Shown here one piece after another: positions 21,524 to 32,461 of a stretch of 64,000 bases of DNA. The stretch's first letter is position 1. Each line of letters begins with the position of its first letter. Origin of the DNA: Sorex araneus. Its lineage: Eukaryota > Chordata > Mammalia > Eulipotyphla > Soricidae. The DNA is taken from positions 120,445,678 through 120,509,677 of the forward strand of contig NC_073307.1 in assembly GCF_027595985.1 (NCBI RefSeq). Direction: 5' to 3'. The notes beneath the pieces were generated by a model. It had not been told where the DNA came from and did not search any database. It saw nothing but the letters and a program-made list of their open reading frames with translations. A program made the position numbers and the translations under genes.

Positions 21524-21735
21524 TGGGCTTGAGAGATAGTACAGCAGATAAAGATAAAGCACTTCCTTGCTTTATATGCTCTACCCAGGCTAAATCCTTG
21601 GCACCCCATGCGGTCCCCTGTGCCCTGCCTAAACAGAGCCAGGGGTAAACCCCAAGTACTGCCAGATGTGGCCTGCAAATCCAAACCCAAACCCAAACCC
21701 AAACCCAAACCCAAACCCAAACCCAAACCCAAACT
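21524..21735 (+). mobile_element. old SOR-type SINE with expanded tail repeat
   Basis: Plus-strand diverged copy, gggcttgagagatagtacagcag to gccagatgtggcctgcaaatcc. The A-rich tail has become a hexamer array. Confidence 0.8.
21680..21734. repeat. (CCAAAC)n hexamer array, about 9 units
   Basis: Uninterrupted ccaaac repeat. The minus strand carries nine GGG runs spaced by three T, which fits a G-quadruplex-forming motif. It is not the vertebrate telomere repeat. Confidence 0.92.
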
Positions 21736-22324
21736 CCAACCCAACAAACAAAAAAAGTTGGGGAAAGAGATGCATCTCACCTTTTCCTCCTAGGATTGCT
21801 TTGTCTATTCAGGTGCTTTATTATGCAATAGAAATTTCAACAGCATTTGAACATTTTCAGATTGGAAGGAAGACTTTTCTTCTTCTTTTTTAAAATTTTA
21901 TTTTATTAGTGAATTAGCATGAGACAAAGTTATAGAGGAAGACTTTTCTTGGGGGTAGATTGAACTTTAGCCCTCTATTTTATGAGACAGACTGAAAAGA
22001 CAAAATTTCTCGAAAATACAATGTGCTTTTAGTCTATCAAGTACAGTGAGCACAGAAATTTAGTTACCTTGTAATGCTTATTGCCTTTGCTGAAGGAGAA
22101 TCTTAAGGAATGGGAAGAGTCTCCATGTCATATTTGAACACTTCTCTGGTGATAAAGCGTTTATCGTTCTTGTGTCAGGTCAGACTGTACTTGGGATTCT
22201 GCTGCAGTATTTTAGAAATCATCACCAGCATTATTAGCAGTGCAGGTGGCTGGGACTCTGTTCTCAGGTTTTCAAGGCACACAGTTTTTGGTTGAGCCAG
22301 ATCCCCAGTCTTTATTTCCTATTC

Positions 22325-22525
22325 AATTTCCATTTTATTGAATATTTAAAAATTATTTATTATTGAAGCACCGTGAGAGTTGGTCAAAAAGTTTTCATGA
22401 TTGTTTCAGTCATACAATGATTAAATACCCAGTGAAGCTTCCTCACCACCAATGTTCCCAGTAACCCTCTCACCACCCCCACTTCACCCTACTCCCTGCC
22501 TCTATAGCAGGCAGTTTCCTTCTTA

Positions 22526-22556
<31 letters not shown>

Positions 22557-22590
22557 GGAGCATTATGATTTACAATATAGAAGATCCCCA
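22325..22590 (-). mobile_element. L1 3'-UTR fragment
   Basis: Reverse complement of an L1 3' end: attgaagcaccgtgagag, tttcagtcatacaatgattaaatacc, caccaccaatgttcccagtaaccc, with an internal (CT)12 run at about 22527-22551. Confidence 0.8.
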
Positions 22591-22597
22591 GTCCTCA

Positions 22598-22778
22598 TAA
22601 TTTATTTTGTGGGGGTGCACACCTGTCAGTGCTCAGAGCTTACTTCTGGCACTGTGCTCAGGAACCACCTTTGGCCTGGTGGAGACTGGGGGACCATAGG
22701 AGGTGCTGGAGATTGAACCAAGATCAACTGCATGCAGTGCAAGTGCTCTGCATCCTATACTATCTCTCTGGTCCCCAG
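22598..22778 (-). mobile_element. old SOR-type SINE copy
   Basis: Minus-strand copy with a small insertion in the middle (ctttggcctggtggagactgggggaccatagg), ending ctatactatctctctggtcc. Confidence 0.75.
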
Positions 22779-23026
22779 TCCTAATAATTTTTGCAATGTA
22801 AAGGACTGAACCCAGGGATGCACAATTGGAAGCATGTGTTAGACTACTTTTACACATCTTGAGGTTCGGTTTTTGCTGATAAATGCTCTCAATTCATTAT
22901 CAGGAGGAGAACTATTGTGTTACTATTAGGGGCTTTTATGATGATAAAAGTTAAGAAAAATCACCCGAACTACTGAGGACTAAGACGGTCAGAGCTTTAG
23001 ACAGAGATGGAAACAGAGGCTCTCTA

Positions 23027-23998
23027 TCAGCACACCCGGCTGCCCTCCATCTGCATGGTCTCCTGAGGAGAGCTGCCTTCACTCTCCCCCTCCTGATTGT
23101 CCTCCAGAGCCCTCTGCAGAACCAGCTTGAGGGTCTGCCGCCGCTTCTGTCGAAAGGAACCAACGAAGAAATAAACAAAAGGGTTGGCAGAGCTGTTGAC
23201 ACTGGACAGGAAAGTGACAACCCAAAAAGTATAATCAGGCAACTCAAAGAAATCCTTCTGGATCCAGGCTAAGAGGAAACATTGCATACCAAAGGGCAGG
23301 CCACAGAGGAGGAAGACCAGCACTGTGAGTCCGATGGTCATGTACAGCCTGGTCAGCTTCATCTGCTGGGAACCACTGAACAATCTGACCAGAAGGGCCA
23401 GACTGGACCCGGACAGAAGCAAAAATGAGAAAATCAGCCACGAGACTGAGATGAAATCAATGACTCGACATGAATAATACCGAAAATTCTCATAATTTTT
23501 GCTGAAGAGGCCACAGAAGTTCCCTTCCAGTAGACTCAGCAACAGCGAGAGGGCCCAGAGCAGGGCACAGATGACAGCCGACATGCTTCTTGGGCGGCGG
23601 CAGTGGTACCAGATGGGAAATTGCACGGAGAGATACCGCTCCGTGCTGATGGCACTGAGAATGCTCAGTTCTGTAATGTACGTGAAGTTCAACAGGAATT
23701 CAAAATACCTGAAGATGAAAAGGGTAGAGAAGATTTCCAGGGAAAATATAATACTGAAGCAAAGGGAGAAGAAATCAGCGCCAGCCAGGTTGAAGAGATA
23801 GATGTGGAAAGGTGTTTTCTTCTGCACGTGGAAGGCCAGGAGCCAGAGTACCACGGAGTTTCCTGCCAGACCAACCAGGGCAATTACGATGGTAAAAATG
23901 CTCAGAATCAGGATCACTATGTAGGATGAAGAGAGATCTTCTCCAGTTCCATTCATGGGTGTGGGATCAGTTCTCAAGATTGCAGCAGTTGGATCCAT
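23027..23998 (-). CDS. MAS-related G protein-coupled receptor, MRGPRX-like (receptor 1)
   Basis: Intact 323-residue class A GPCR in one exon, the usual length for MRGPRX receptors. The start MDPT is family-typical, and a splice acceptor (tttctag) lies 24 bases upstream at 24023-24024. Features: glycosylation site N16; TM1 with GLAGN (N47); TM2 with LAGAD (D75); TM3 end ERY at 120-122; TM6 with LCGLP 231-235 in place of CWLP; TM7 NPFVY 272-276; C-tail LKLVLQRALED. E158 (LLEGNFCG) and D181 (VIDFIS) align with the acidic pair that binds basic ligands in MRGPRX2. C162 and C177 align with its TM4-TM5 region disulfide, while the usual TM3 cysteine is absent. It is probably a Gq/Gi-coupled plasma-membrane receptor of nociceptors or mast cells. 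Orthology to a particular human X receptor cannot be assigned by eye. Confidence 0.93.
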   Translation of the reverse strand: MDPTAAILRTDPTPMNGTGEDLSSSYIVILILSIFTIVIALVGLAGNSVVLWLLAFHVQKKTPFHIYLFNLAGADFFSLCFSIIFSLEIFSTLFIFRYFEFLLNFTYITELSILSAISTERYLSVQFPIWYHCRRPRSMSAVICALLWALSLLLSLLEGNFCGLFSKNYENFRYYSCRVIDFISVSWLIFSFLLLSGSSLALLVRLFSGSQQMKLTRLYMTIGLTVLVFLLCGLPFGMQCFLLAWIQKDFFELPDYTFWVVTFLSSVNSSANPFVYFFVGSFRQKRRQTLKLVLQRALEDNQEGESEGSSPQETMQMEGSRVC

Positions 23999-24021
23999 GC
24001 CCAGAAACCCTCTGCAGGTCC

Positions 24022-24300
24022 CCTAGAAACATAAGCAAGACCTGAGCACCTCGTGTATGGTCACTGATTCCCATAGCCACCCAGTTACCTGCAATTACTC
24101 TCCATATGTGATAAAGAAAAGACATAGGCTTGTAGGAATTAAGATACCAAAAGGCCACACAACTTTTGTGCCCTGGAACCTAGATTCAAATTCAATTCTC
24201 TCAGTCTCTATAGCATGCGCTGCCTCTACTATACGAATTCTCCACTCACATAGGAATTTCTGTGGCATCAATATTCTTGTTCACTGACGTAGATTATGTC
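24022..24300 (-). other. conserved upstream flank of receptor 1 (intron side)
   Basis: The acceptor tttctag precedes exon sequence starting at 24022. Upstream, tgataaagaaaagacataggcttgtaggaattaagatacc aligns with the same position above the 33.7-kb fragment and receptor 2, so this flank was duplicated with the genes. Confidence 0.55.
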
Positions 24301-24685
24301 ATGAACTAGGGGTTAGATGGAGAAAAACCTCCGGTAGGCTGCGTGACATAGTGACAGGGCACTGAATCCAGCATCCAGCGTTTTTTCTGCTTGAGGATTG
24401 TGGTTTTGACAGGGGCAGGAAATTGGCAGTTTTAAGCATGACTAATGGATGATCTGAGTGACTGAGTGTTGTCTACTCTGTAGGGAGATAGGACATCATG
24501 ATTAAGGTCACAAAGGTCCTCTGAACTTTTGCTCTAACAGATTGACCTGAGTTGTCAGAAAGAAATAACCCAGCTTCATGTCAGAAAATGCTTCTCTTCT
24601 GTGTATTGGTGGGTTTTAATGTTTAGCTCTGTAAGATAGACTCAGTGGAAAAGCAAGAAATTTTTAGTTAAGAAAAATTCATATA

Positions 24686-25105
24686 GGGGATTGGAGAGAT
24701 AGTCACTGTCACTGTCACTGTCACCCTGTTGTTCATCAATTTGCTTGAGCAGGCGCCAGTAACTACTCCATTGTGAGACTTGTTTTTACTGTTTTGGCAT
24801 ATTGAATATGCCATGGGTAGTTTGCCAGTATCTGCCGTGCGGGCGGGATACTCTCGGTAGCTAGCCGGGCTCTCCGAGAGGGACAGAGGAATCAAACCCG
24901 GGTTGGCCACATGCAAGGTAAATGCCTTACCCGCTGTGCTATTGCTCCAGCCCCAGGAGAGATAGTACAGTAGGTAAGTTTCTTGCCTTGGATGTGGCTG
25001 ACCAGGATTCGATTCCCAGTACCCCATATGACAGAGCCCTGCAAGGAGTGATCTCTGAGTACAGATACAGAGCAAGCTCTGAGCATGACTGGGTGTGGCT
25101 CCCAA
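24686..25105 (+). mobile_element. old SOR-type SINE, split by a later SINE
   Basis: Head part gggattggagagatagt ends at 24703. The remainder resumes at 24956 (ggagagatagtacagtagg) and runs to gggtgtggctcccaaac. The middle is the RTE-tailed SINE 24704-24955. Confidence 0.88.
24704..24955 (-). mobile_element. SINE with SOR-type head and RTE-type tail, full length, nested
   Basis: Complete minus-strand copy: head gctccagcccc, body, tail gttactggcgcctgctcaagcaaattgatgaac and end (GTGACA)3. GGAGAGATAGT flanks it at 24693-24703 and 24956-24966, a duplication of the target inside the older SINE. It has no A tail. This is one of the two best copies for defining the family. Confidence 0.95.
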
Positions 25106-25575
25106 ACAAATTATATGATTCCTATACACAGTGGAATACTACTTAGCCACAAAAAAGTTAAAACCATATAATTTGCTGCTATATGGATGGCTCTGGAGAG
25201 TATAGGGCTGAGTGAAATTATTTGGAGGGAGAGGGACAGACACAGAACAATCTCACTCAGGCAGGTTGTAAAGATGCGTAGTAAGGAAATAACAAATGCC
25301 AAAGGTAATAGAAACAGAGAGCATGGTTTCTGGCAACCGGTCTCTGGTAAGAAGCGTACAGGGAAAGGACCCCTACGAAAATGGTGGAGGGAAGAGGTCA
25401 CTCTGGAGGACAGAGGGCTGAAAGGAGGTAAAAAGGCGCCTTCCATAGAGGCAGGCTGGAAGGCAGGAGGCAAAAGGGGAACATTCGTGGAGAGAACTAC
25501 ACACTGGCGTTGGAACACTGTGTGCCTGAAATTCAATCAAGAATAACTTTGCAATTCATGGTGATTCAATTTAAG
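25106..25575 (+). mobile_element. L1 3' end
   Basis: ORF2 end (atacacagtggaatactacttagccac, tgctatatggatggctctgg, gagagggacagacac) followed by a purine-rich 3' UTR ending gtgattcaatttaagaaaa. Confidence 0.8.
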
Positions 25576-26446
25576 AAAAGACTGGGTTTCAGGCATACTA
25601 TATTTCAACACTAATCCTGCCACCAGTGTTTACTTCCTTCCACCTTTGTCCCCATCCTTTTCTGTTTGCCTCCTACTCACCAGTCTGCCTCTCAGAGAGC
25701 CATTTTAAAAAACAGCTTTTGACTCTGTGGTTTACAGTATTGTTACTGAAAGGTTTCATACAGAACACTTGTCTGCCTTCCTGCTTGAAACATCTCTCGG
25801 CACAGTTGTAGCCCCCTCCCTGTCCCGACTTCCAATCACCCATTCAGAGCGGCATGCTTCCAACAGAAGATCACGTCTCAGATTCTGTTTCCATTCCACT
25901 TGTTTTTTTAAAAAGAAATTTACGATGATAACCTCAACGTCTAGCCCACAATCTATTGCAATATCTTGATTTAACATAGGCTTGAGACTTCAAGAACAAC
26001 GAAAGTTTTGTTCGATTATATCAGCACTGCTAAATTCCGTTTTGCCTTCACATAGCCCCATGTGAGGCTTCCTTGATGTTTGCTACCGTGTCATTCACGG
26101 TTGTGTGAAGTTACTAGTAAATTTCCATGTGGGTACATGGGAGAACCTCATGGGTACACGAGATGGCTAGTTCCCCCTTGGTACCCAAATATCTATTCTT
26201 ATCACTACCGTACTTTTGACAGTCTTGATTGGGAATGGGTTTCATTTTTCCAGTTTCTCTTGATGATGGAATAGTACCATGAACTAGATTCTGATGGTGG
26301 GCGTAAGGGGAAGGGGAAGTGGGGCACTAACTCCTAGTACCTTTCCTTTCTTTTCAGTCCCCAGGAAATAAGTACTCTTGTATCTGGGAGTCATGTAGAA
26401 TAAGTCACATCTGTGGGAAAGGGGAATAGTAAGTTGAATGAGTCTT
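25576..26446. other. intergenic, nothing recognised
   Basis: 25590-25720 has a weak look of inverted L1 3' UTR; the rest is unassigned. Confidence 0.35.
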
Positions 26447-26495
26447 ATATATATATAAAATGAGTCTTATATATATATAAATATATATATATAAA
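26447..26495. repeat. TA-rich microsatellite
   Basis: A duplicated unit atgagtcttatatatatataaa followed by (TA)n. Confidence 0.85.
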
Positions 26496-26554
26496 ATGAC
26501 TTGGGTATCCTGCTTAGTTCTTATAATTTATTTATTATTCAAGTTGTTGTTCTA

Positions 26555-26723
26555 GTTTTTTTTTCTTTTTGGGTCACACCCGGCGATGCACAGGGGTCAC
26601 TTCTGGCTCTGCACTCAGAAATTAGCCCTGGCGGTGCTCAGGGGACCATATGGGATGCTGGGAATCAAAACCAGGTTGGCCACGTGCAAGGCAAATGCCC
26701 TACTGTGCTATCACTCCAGTCCC
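26555..26723 (-). mobile_element. SOR SINE with target-site duplication
   Basis: Minus-strand copy flanked by TCAAGTTGTTGTTCTA at 26539-26554 and 26724-26739 (16 bp). A short deletion before the head removes the cccgctg block. Confidence 0.93.
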
Positions 26724-27004
26724 TCAAGTTGTTGTTCTAATAGATTCATTTTCCAAGCTGGCAAAATTGTACAAAAGTGTACAGTTAAAATAGTACAAAA
26801 CTGTACAATTAAAATATTCATGTAGCCCCACTACAAACATTCTTTTTAATATTCAAGGCATTTGTGATAAGTGTGAGAGATTATATTAAAGAGTTGATAT
26901 GACAGAGGTGCAAACAAACCAACAGGAGATAAAGAATGAGAAATTGAGCCAATTGCCTGGAGAGATTATGACAGGAAATAACTGTGGGAGCTCTCCATTC
27001 ACCA

Positions 27005-27390
27005 TCAGATATCATCTTTATTGAATTCCCACTTTCATTGGGATGCCATGATTTACAATATTGTTAATGATAGTTTCATGCATGTATTGTCCTAACACCA
27101 CACCCGCTACTAACGTGCTTGATTCCCCACATCAATTTACCAAGAACCCCTTCTTTCTTGAGTTTGCAGTGACTGAGATACTCTACCTGAGGGCATAATC
27201 CTACTTTGGTTGGTTCTTTACTACCTACAGCCTCACCAACAGATACACTCACAGACTTCTTTAAGGTCTGGTACTTCTACTTGACTTTGCCTTTTGTGCC
27301 TAGTATCTAAATTAATTAAGCCTCCCCTATGCCACCTTAGTTTAGAGCATTGTGGTCACCATCCCATGTATCTTCTTCAAACATGCCCAT
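27005..27390 (-). mobile_element. old L1 3'-UTR fragment
   Basis: Reverse complement of an L1 3' region: tttattgaattcccac, ggatgccatgatttacaatattgttaatgatagtttcatgcatg. Confidence 0.55.
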
Positions 27391-27849
27391 ATAGGTAAAT
27401 TGCTTTTAAGTAAATAATAGTCATTCCATTTTAGATCCTCTGTTTTCAACAATTTTTGAACTATCTTCTACTTTTCAAAAAGATGAAAAATAAAGCACTT
27501 GTAGTTTGTCATAAAATTGTGCCAGCTTGTTCCATAAATTAAGGAAGGAACTCATTGCTCATCATTCAATAAAAATGAATGTTTGATGTTGAAGGATGAA
27601 TGTAAGAGAGTTTTGTAAAGAAAACATCATCTAATTCACATTTCTTACAGTCAGATTTGTGAGCACCCTGAATTGTAAGCAGAAAAATTGTTTTTTTTTA
27701 ACCCCCTTTCTTTTCTATTGAAGTTCCTCTGGCACCCTAGTTACTCAATATAATGATGGATTTATGTTCATAGCTCCACTTTCACTAAGAGGAAAAGTAC
27801 AATAGTTACTTTGTAAATAAATAATTGATTGTAAACATACCTTTTTTTC

Positions 27850-28210
27850 CTTCCTGATGTAGGCAACCACTTGATCCTTAATGATGGGAAGAGCCTCTTG
27901 GGATTGATAGCTTTTAAAGAATACTCTGCTTTAGGGATAAACCTGCAGGAAAGGGTGTATTGCTGAAGGGAGGCTTATCAAGCTGTCAATCCACTGTCAT
28001 TTCCTGTACTTTTTTCTGCTATCAAATAGGAGCATGCAATCAACTGGGCAGTGAACTAGTCATGAGATGTTTCTCAAGATGGGTCTGATTTTGTTCTTAT
28101 CTCACAATCTCTGTCCACTTGAACTCCCTCTGGTCATAAACTATTGTTGGGGATTCTTCCAGTGCTATGCCTGGGTATCCATCAAAGCCATACAAACCTG
28201 TAGTGGGAGG
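27850..28210 (-). repeat. noncoding segment duplicated with the receptor cluster, copy 1
   Basis: Aligns in the same orientation with 39955-40345: gatgggaagagcc/gatgatgagaaaa, gaagggaggcttatcaagctg/ggagggaggtttatcaagatg, tgtcatttcctg/tgtgatttcctg, ttatctcacaatct/ccatctctcaatct. It lies 3.9 kb upstream of receptor 1; copy 2 lies 6.2 kb upstream of the receptor fragment. It may hold an upstream exon or promoter. Confidence 0.6.
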
Positions 28211-28279
28211 CAATGCAGTTTAGAAAACAGTTCTGGGAAGCATTTTAAGTAAGAATACCATCATTTCCCACACCATCAT

Positions 28280-29030
28280 TTTTTTTATTAGTGAATCACC
28301 ATGAGTTACAGTTACAAACTTATGAACTTTCATGTTTGCATTTTGTTTATATTAAACTCTGTTAAAAATTCATGGTCCGTATATTAAGAATTCATTTCTA
28401 GGATATTCATTCTATTCCATTGGTCTGAAAGTCTTCTTTTAGTCTAGTATCATACTGTTTGATTTTTGTAGCTTTATAGTATAATTAAAATCAGAGAATG
28501 AAATTTCTCTCCATTTTTTTCTGTTTTTTTATTTTTGTTGTCAACCAGGACATTTTATTATTCTATACAAGTATTAGTAGTGGTTTTATTATGTGTTCAT
28601 GGTGAATATCACTGAAATTTGATAGGAATTGCATTGAGTCTGCATAGTGCTTTCAGTAGGACAGCAATTGCAATGTTTATTCTTCCATTCTATGAGCCTA
28701 AAATATTATTTTATTTCCTGTGTCTTCTCTTCCTTTTAAGAGCGGTTTATAGTTTTTTTTTTTTTTTGCTTTTTGGGTCACACCCGGCGATACACAGGGG
28801 TTACTCCTGGCTTTACACTCAGGAATTACTCCCGGCGGTGCTCAGGGGACCATATGGGATGCTGGGAATCGAACCCGGGTCGGCCGCGTGCAAGGCAAAC
28901 GCCCTACCCACTGTGCTATTGCTCCAGCCCAAGAGCGGTTTATAGTTTTTGATGTGTACATGTTGCACCTCATTTAAATTTATTTCTAGGCACCATAATC
29001 ATAAATTATGATTTTTTTCTCCTCCATGGT
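28280..29030 (-). mobile_element. L1 3'-UTR and ORF2 fragments
   Basis: 28280-28360 is inverted 3' UTR (ttattagtgaatcaccatgagttacagttac). 28395-29030 is inverted ORF2 (ttccattggtctgaaag, gctttatagtataatt, gataggaattgcattgagtctgc). A SOR copy interrupts it. Confidence 0.75.
28753..28930 (-). mobile_element. SOR SINE with target-site duplication
   Basis: Near-consensus minus-strand copy flanked by AAGAGCGGTTTATAG at 28738-28752 and 28931-28945, with further T matches. Intact B box. Confidence 0.95.
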
Positions 29031-29104
29031 GGATCATTCTGTCATATCAAATCTCACTGAGATCACCCATAGCTCATGCCTGTGACTTCCAAATTGGGTT
29101 TTCT

Positions 29105-30209
29105 TTAAAAAAAAATTTTTTTTTTTATTGAATCACCATGTGGAAAGTTGCAAAGCTTTCAGGCTTAAGTCTCAGTTACACAATGCTCGAACACCCATCT
29201 CTTCACCAGTGCACATATCCCACCACCAAGAACCACAGCAAACCTCCCCCCAACCCCCACTCCCCCAGCCCCTCACCCCGCCTGTGTAGCTGATAAATAT
29301 CACTTTACTTTCTATTTACTTTAATTACATTCAATATTTGTTTTTTTTGATTACATTCAATATTTGAACAAAAAGCTCACTGTTATTGTTTGGAGTTCCC
29401 CCATCCCCCCAAAGTCGGACCTGTTGGAAAGGAAGCATTTGATAATTTGTTTTCCAGCATTTGATAATTTGTTGCTGAGAAATCCACGCTGCAGAGCCTG
29501 GCAAGCTACCCATTCGTATTGGATATGCCCAAAACAGTAACAATAAGTCTCTCAATGAGAGACGTTACTGGTGTCCACTCGAACAAATCGTTGAGGAACG
29601 GGATGACAGTGACAGTGACAGAGAATGAAGAGATATGAGGTCGTGTGGCCACAATAGCTGCCGCGAGGTTTTGGATTTCTGTATTTTAGTATTTTAGTAA
29701 CTAAGTCCAGAGAAATTTCTGTCAGAAGTTGCATCACTGCAAGCTCGTACCTCTCTGCTACTTTATATTCCACATATGAGTGCAATCTTTCTATGTCTGT
29801 CTCAAGATTTCTTTCTGACTCATTTCACTCAACATGATACTTTCCATGTTTGATCCACTTATATGCAAATTTCATGACTTCATGTTTTCTAACAGCTGCA
29901 TATTATTCCATTGTGTAGATGTACCAAAGTTTCTTTAACCAGTCATCTGTTTTTGGGCACTCCGGTTTTTTCCAGATTGTGGCTATTGTAAACAGTGCCG
30001 AGATGAACATAGAAATGCAGATGTCATTTCTACTATACCTTTTTGCCTCTCCAGGATATATTCCCAGGAGTGGTATTGCTGGGTCAAATGGGAGCTCAAT
30101 TTCTAATTTTTTGAGAATAGTCCATATTGTTTTCCAAAAGGGCTGAACAAGTCGGCATTTCCATCAGCAGTGAAGAAGAGTCCCTTTCTCCCCACATCGG
30201 CGCCGTAAG
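29105..30209 (-). mobile_element. L1 insertion (ORF2 end plus 3' UTR) with target-site duplication
   Basis: TTGGGTTTTCT flanks it at 29094-29104 and 30210-30220. Read on the minus strand, it runs from ORF2 (ttgacccagcaataccactcctgggaatat, ctggaaaaaaccggagtgcccaaaaacagatgactgg) through the 3' UTR to attcaataaaaaaa. An RTE-tailed SINE sits in its 3' UTR. Confidence 0.92.
29493..29625 (+). mobile_element. RTE-tailed SINE, 5' truncated, inside L1
   Basis: Starts in the body (cagagcctggcaagctaccc) and ends acgggatgacagtgacagtgacag. Compared with the uninterrupted L1 at 46560-46600, the break lies at gctgaga/gaatgaag. Confidence 0.92.
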
Positions 30210-30258
30210 TTGGGTTTTCTGAAAAAAGAGATTTCATCTATCCTAATGGCTAACAGTA

Positions 30259-30335
30259 CTCTCTCTCTCACTCTCTCTCTCTCTTTTTCTCTCTCTCTCT
30301 CACACACACAAACATACACACACACACACACACAC
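30259..30335. repeat. (CT)n(CA)n microsatellite
   Basis: Compound dinucleotide run, about 40 bases of CT then CA. Confidence 0.9.
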
Positions 30336-31059
30336 TTACGTATACAATTCCAGTGCTGGTTTCAACTCAAATATTCATTTCTCAGTCATTTTTCCCTATT
30401 CCATAGATGCGAAAATAAAGTTTGTTATCTGGGAAGTTTGCCTGCTTATTATAATTTTACTATATTCCCCAGTAGTTTAGAATCTTGCAAAGAAAACATA
30501 TCCCAGACTGCAGGGTTCAAGCCTAGCTGTGCTCTTGTTCTGTTTCTCTGCTAATACTGCTTGTAATTTCATATGGATTTCTTCCTTTGAGGGGTACGGC
30601 TGGATTAATGCAGTGACTTTTTCTACTAAAATTTAGGCAGAACTCTGCATTTAATTAAGTTTTTACTATTGACTTCTGCCTTGAAGAGTGGAGTGTTTGA
30701 TTGATTTCCCCTACTTGGTAATCTTGATCCCATTAAAAAAATATATTTCTTAAATTATAAAGCTTAAGTCAAACTTGCTTGAATAAGTAGTACATTTAGG
30801 AGATGACTGCTATTACTGACTTTTTCATTACCAACACTCTAAAAACTGTTAACACAGTAACAAATATGAAAACATACATTTATATTTATTTGAAATAAAT
30901 ATATTGAGATGTAAAATTAAAGGCAGATATATCATTTCAATTAATTTTTAAAATTGAGTTTCTGTGGTTTGCAATACTGTTAATCAGGACTTCTCATGCA
31001 TATAATACCACTACTGCACCTATTTAAATTTTCTTCAAAAATTACAATGTTCTAGAAGA
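30336..31059. other. AT-rich intergenic, mostly unassigned
   Basis: 30940-31030 resembles inverted old L1 3' UTR (gagtttctgtggtttgcaatactgttaatc). The rest is not recognised. Confidence 0.35.
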
Positions 31060-31396
31060 GAATGAAATAAAAATGTTCTATTAAAAATTGAGTCAGAAGG
31101 AATCATGGACCTAGAAATCAACAAAGAAGGGTAGGGATTTATACAGGAAAAACTACAAATCACTTCCTTTCTATTTTTGTCTATGAAAAGGCCTTGTTTA
31201 AGACCATGTCCATTACAGCCTTGCTGAGAAGAAGTAAGGTCCCTGACAGCACTTTGAAAAGAAGGAACTCACCGTAAACATCATCTTTAATAGTGGAGAA
31301 CTGGAAGCTCTTTTTCTAAGGTCAGGCAGAAAAAAAAGGATATTCATTTTGATGACTATTATTCAACACATTGCTGAAGGCATAGCCACTGCAAAT

Positions 31397-31425
31397 ATAT
31401 GAGAAAGAGAGAGAGCGAGAGCGAA

Positions 31426-31490
<65 letters not shown>
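31397..31490. repeat. (GA)n microsatellite
   Basis: About 90 bases of GA with a few GC/AA interruptions at the left end. It lies inside decayed L1 ORF2. Confidence 0.95.
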
Positions 31491-31493
<3 letters not shown>

Positions 31494-31950
31494 AAAGGTA
31501 TCCAAGCTGGCTAAGTCAAACTATCATGTTGGAGATGACATGATTTTGTACATATCATTTACAGTATTTAGAAACTCCTAAAGATGTCACTAAAAAATTC
31601 TGAGAAATAGTGAACCTATACAACAAACAAGCAGGCTACAAAATCAAAGCACAAAAATATGTTGCATTTTTAAAGTAACCAGCTATGTAGAAAACAAATA
31701 AGCAAAAAGTACACCATTTAAGAGTGTGCAAAAAATCCCTCAGGTATTTAAGACTTACTCTAACAAAGAAGGTAAATACCTATTTAGTAAAAATTATAAT
31801 ATACTTCTGAGGAAAATAAAATAAGATATAAAGAATTAAAAATAGTCCATGTTCATGGTTTGGAAGTTAAAATAGTCAAAATGACCATCCTACTTAAAGG
31901 TTATACAGATTCAATAATATCCCCATCAAAATTCTGAGAACAAAATTTTG

Positions 31951-32128
31951 TTTGTTTGTTTTTGCTTTTTTGGATACACCTGGTGATGCACAGGGGTTAC
32001 TCCTGGCTTTGCACTCAGGAATTACTCCTGGCGGTGCTCAGGGGACCATATGGGATGCGGGGAATCGACCTGGGTCAGCCACATACAAGGCAAACGCCCT
32101 ACCCACTGTGCTATCGCTCCAGCCCCCT
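31951..32128 (-). mobile_element. SOR SINE with target-site duplication
   Basis: Flanked by TGAGAACAAAATTTTG at 31935-31950 and 32129-32144; inserted into L1 ORF2. Confidence 0.95.
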
Positions 32129-32281
32129 TGAGAACAAAATTTTGATTGGGATTTTTCAAAGATGTAACATGAACACTAACGCAATTTGCAATGGGTTTTA
32201 AAACTCCAGAAATAGCCAGAATCATTCTGAGAAGAAAGAAGATGGGAGGTGTTGCATTTTACAACTTTAAATTGTACTATC

Positions 32282-32461
32282 GGGGGCTGGAGTGATAGCA
32301 TAGCGGGTAGGGCGTTTGCCTTGCACGCGGCCGACCCGGGTTCAAATCCCAGCATCCCATATGGTCTCCTGAGGACTGCCAGGAGTAGTTCCTGAGTGAA
32401 GAGCCAGGAGTAACCCCTGTGCATCACCAGGTGTGACCCAAAAACAAAAACAAAAAAAAAA
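32282..32461 (+). mobile_element. SOR SINE with target-site duplication
   Basis: Starts gggggctggagtgatagcatagcggg and ends aaaaacaaaaacaaaaaaaaaa. Flanked by TAAATTGTACTATC at 32268-32281 and 32462-32475. Inserted into the same L1 as the previous copy, in opposite orientation. Confidence 0.95.

Noticed and set aside
21680-21734. Interstitial telomere repeat
   Set aside because: The unit is CCAAAC, not CCCTAA; it is a SINE-tail microsatellite.
23499-23929. Plus-strand frames opposite receptor 1
   Set aside because: Antisense shadows of the receptor coding exon; no domain resemblance.
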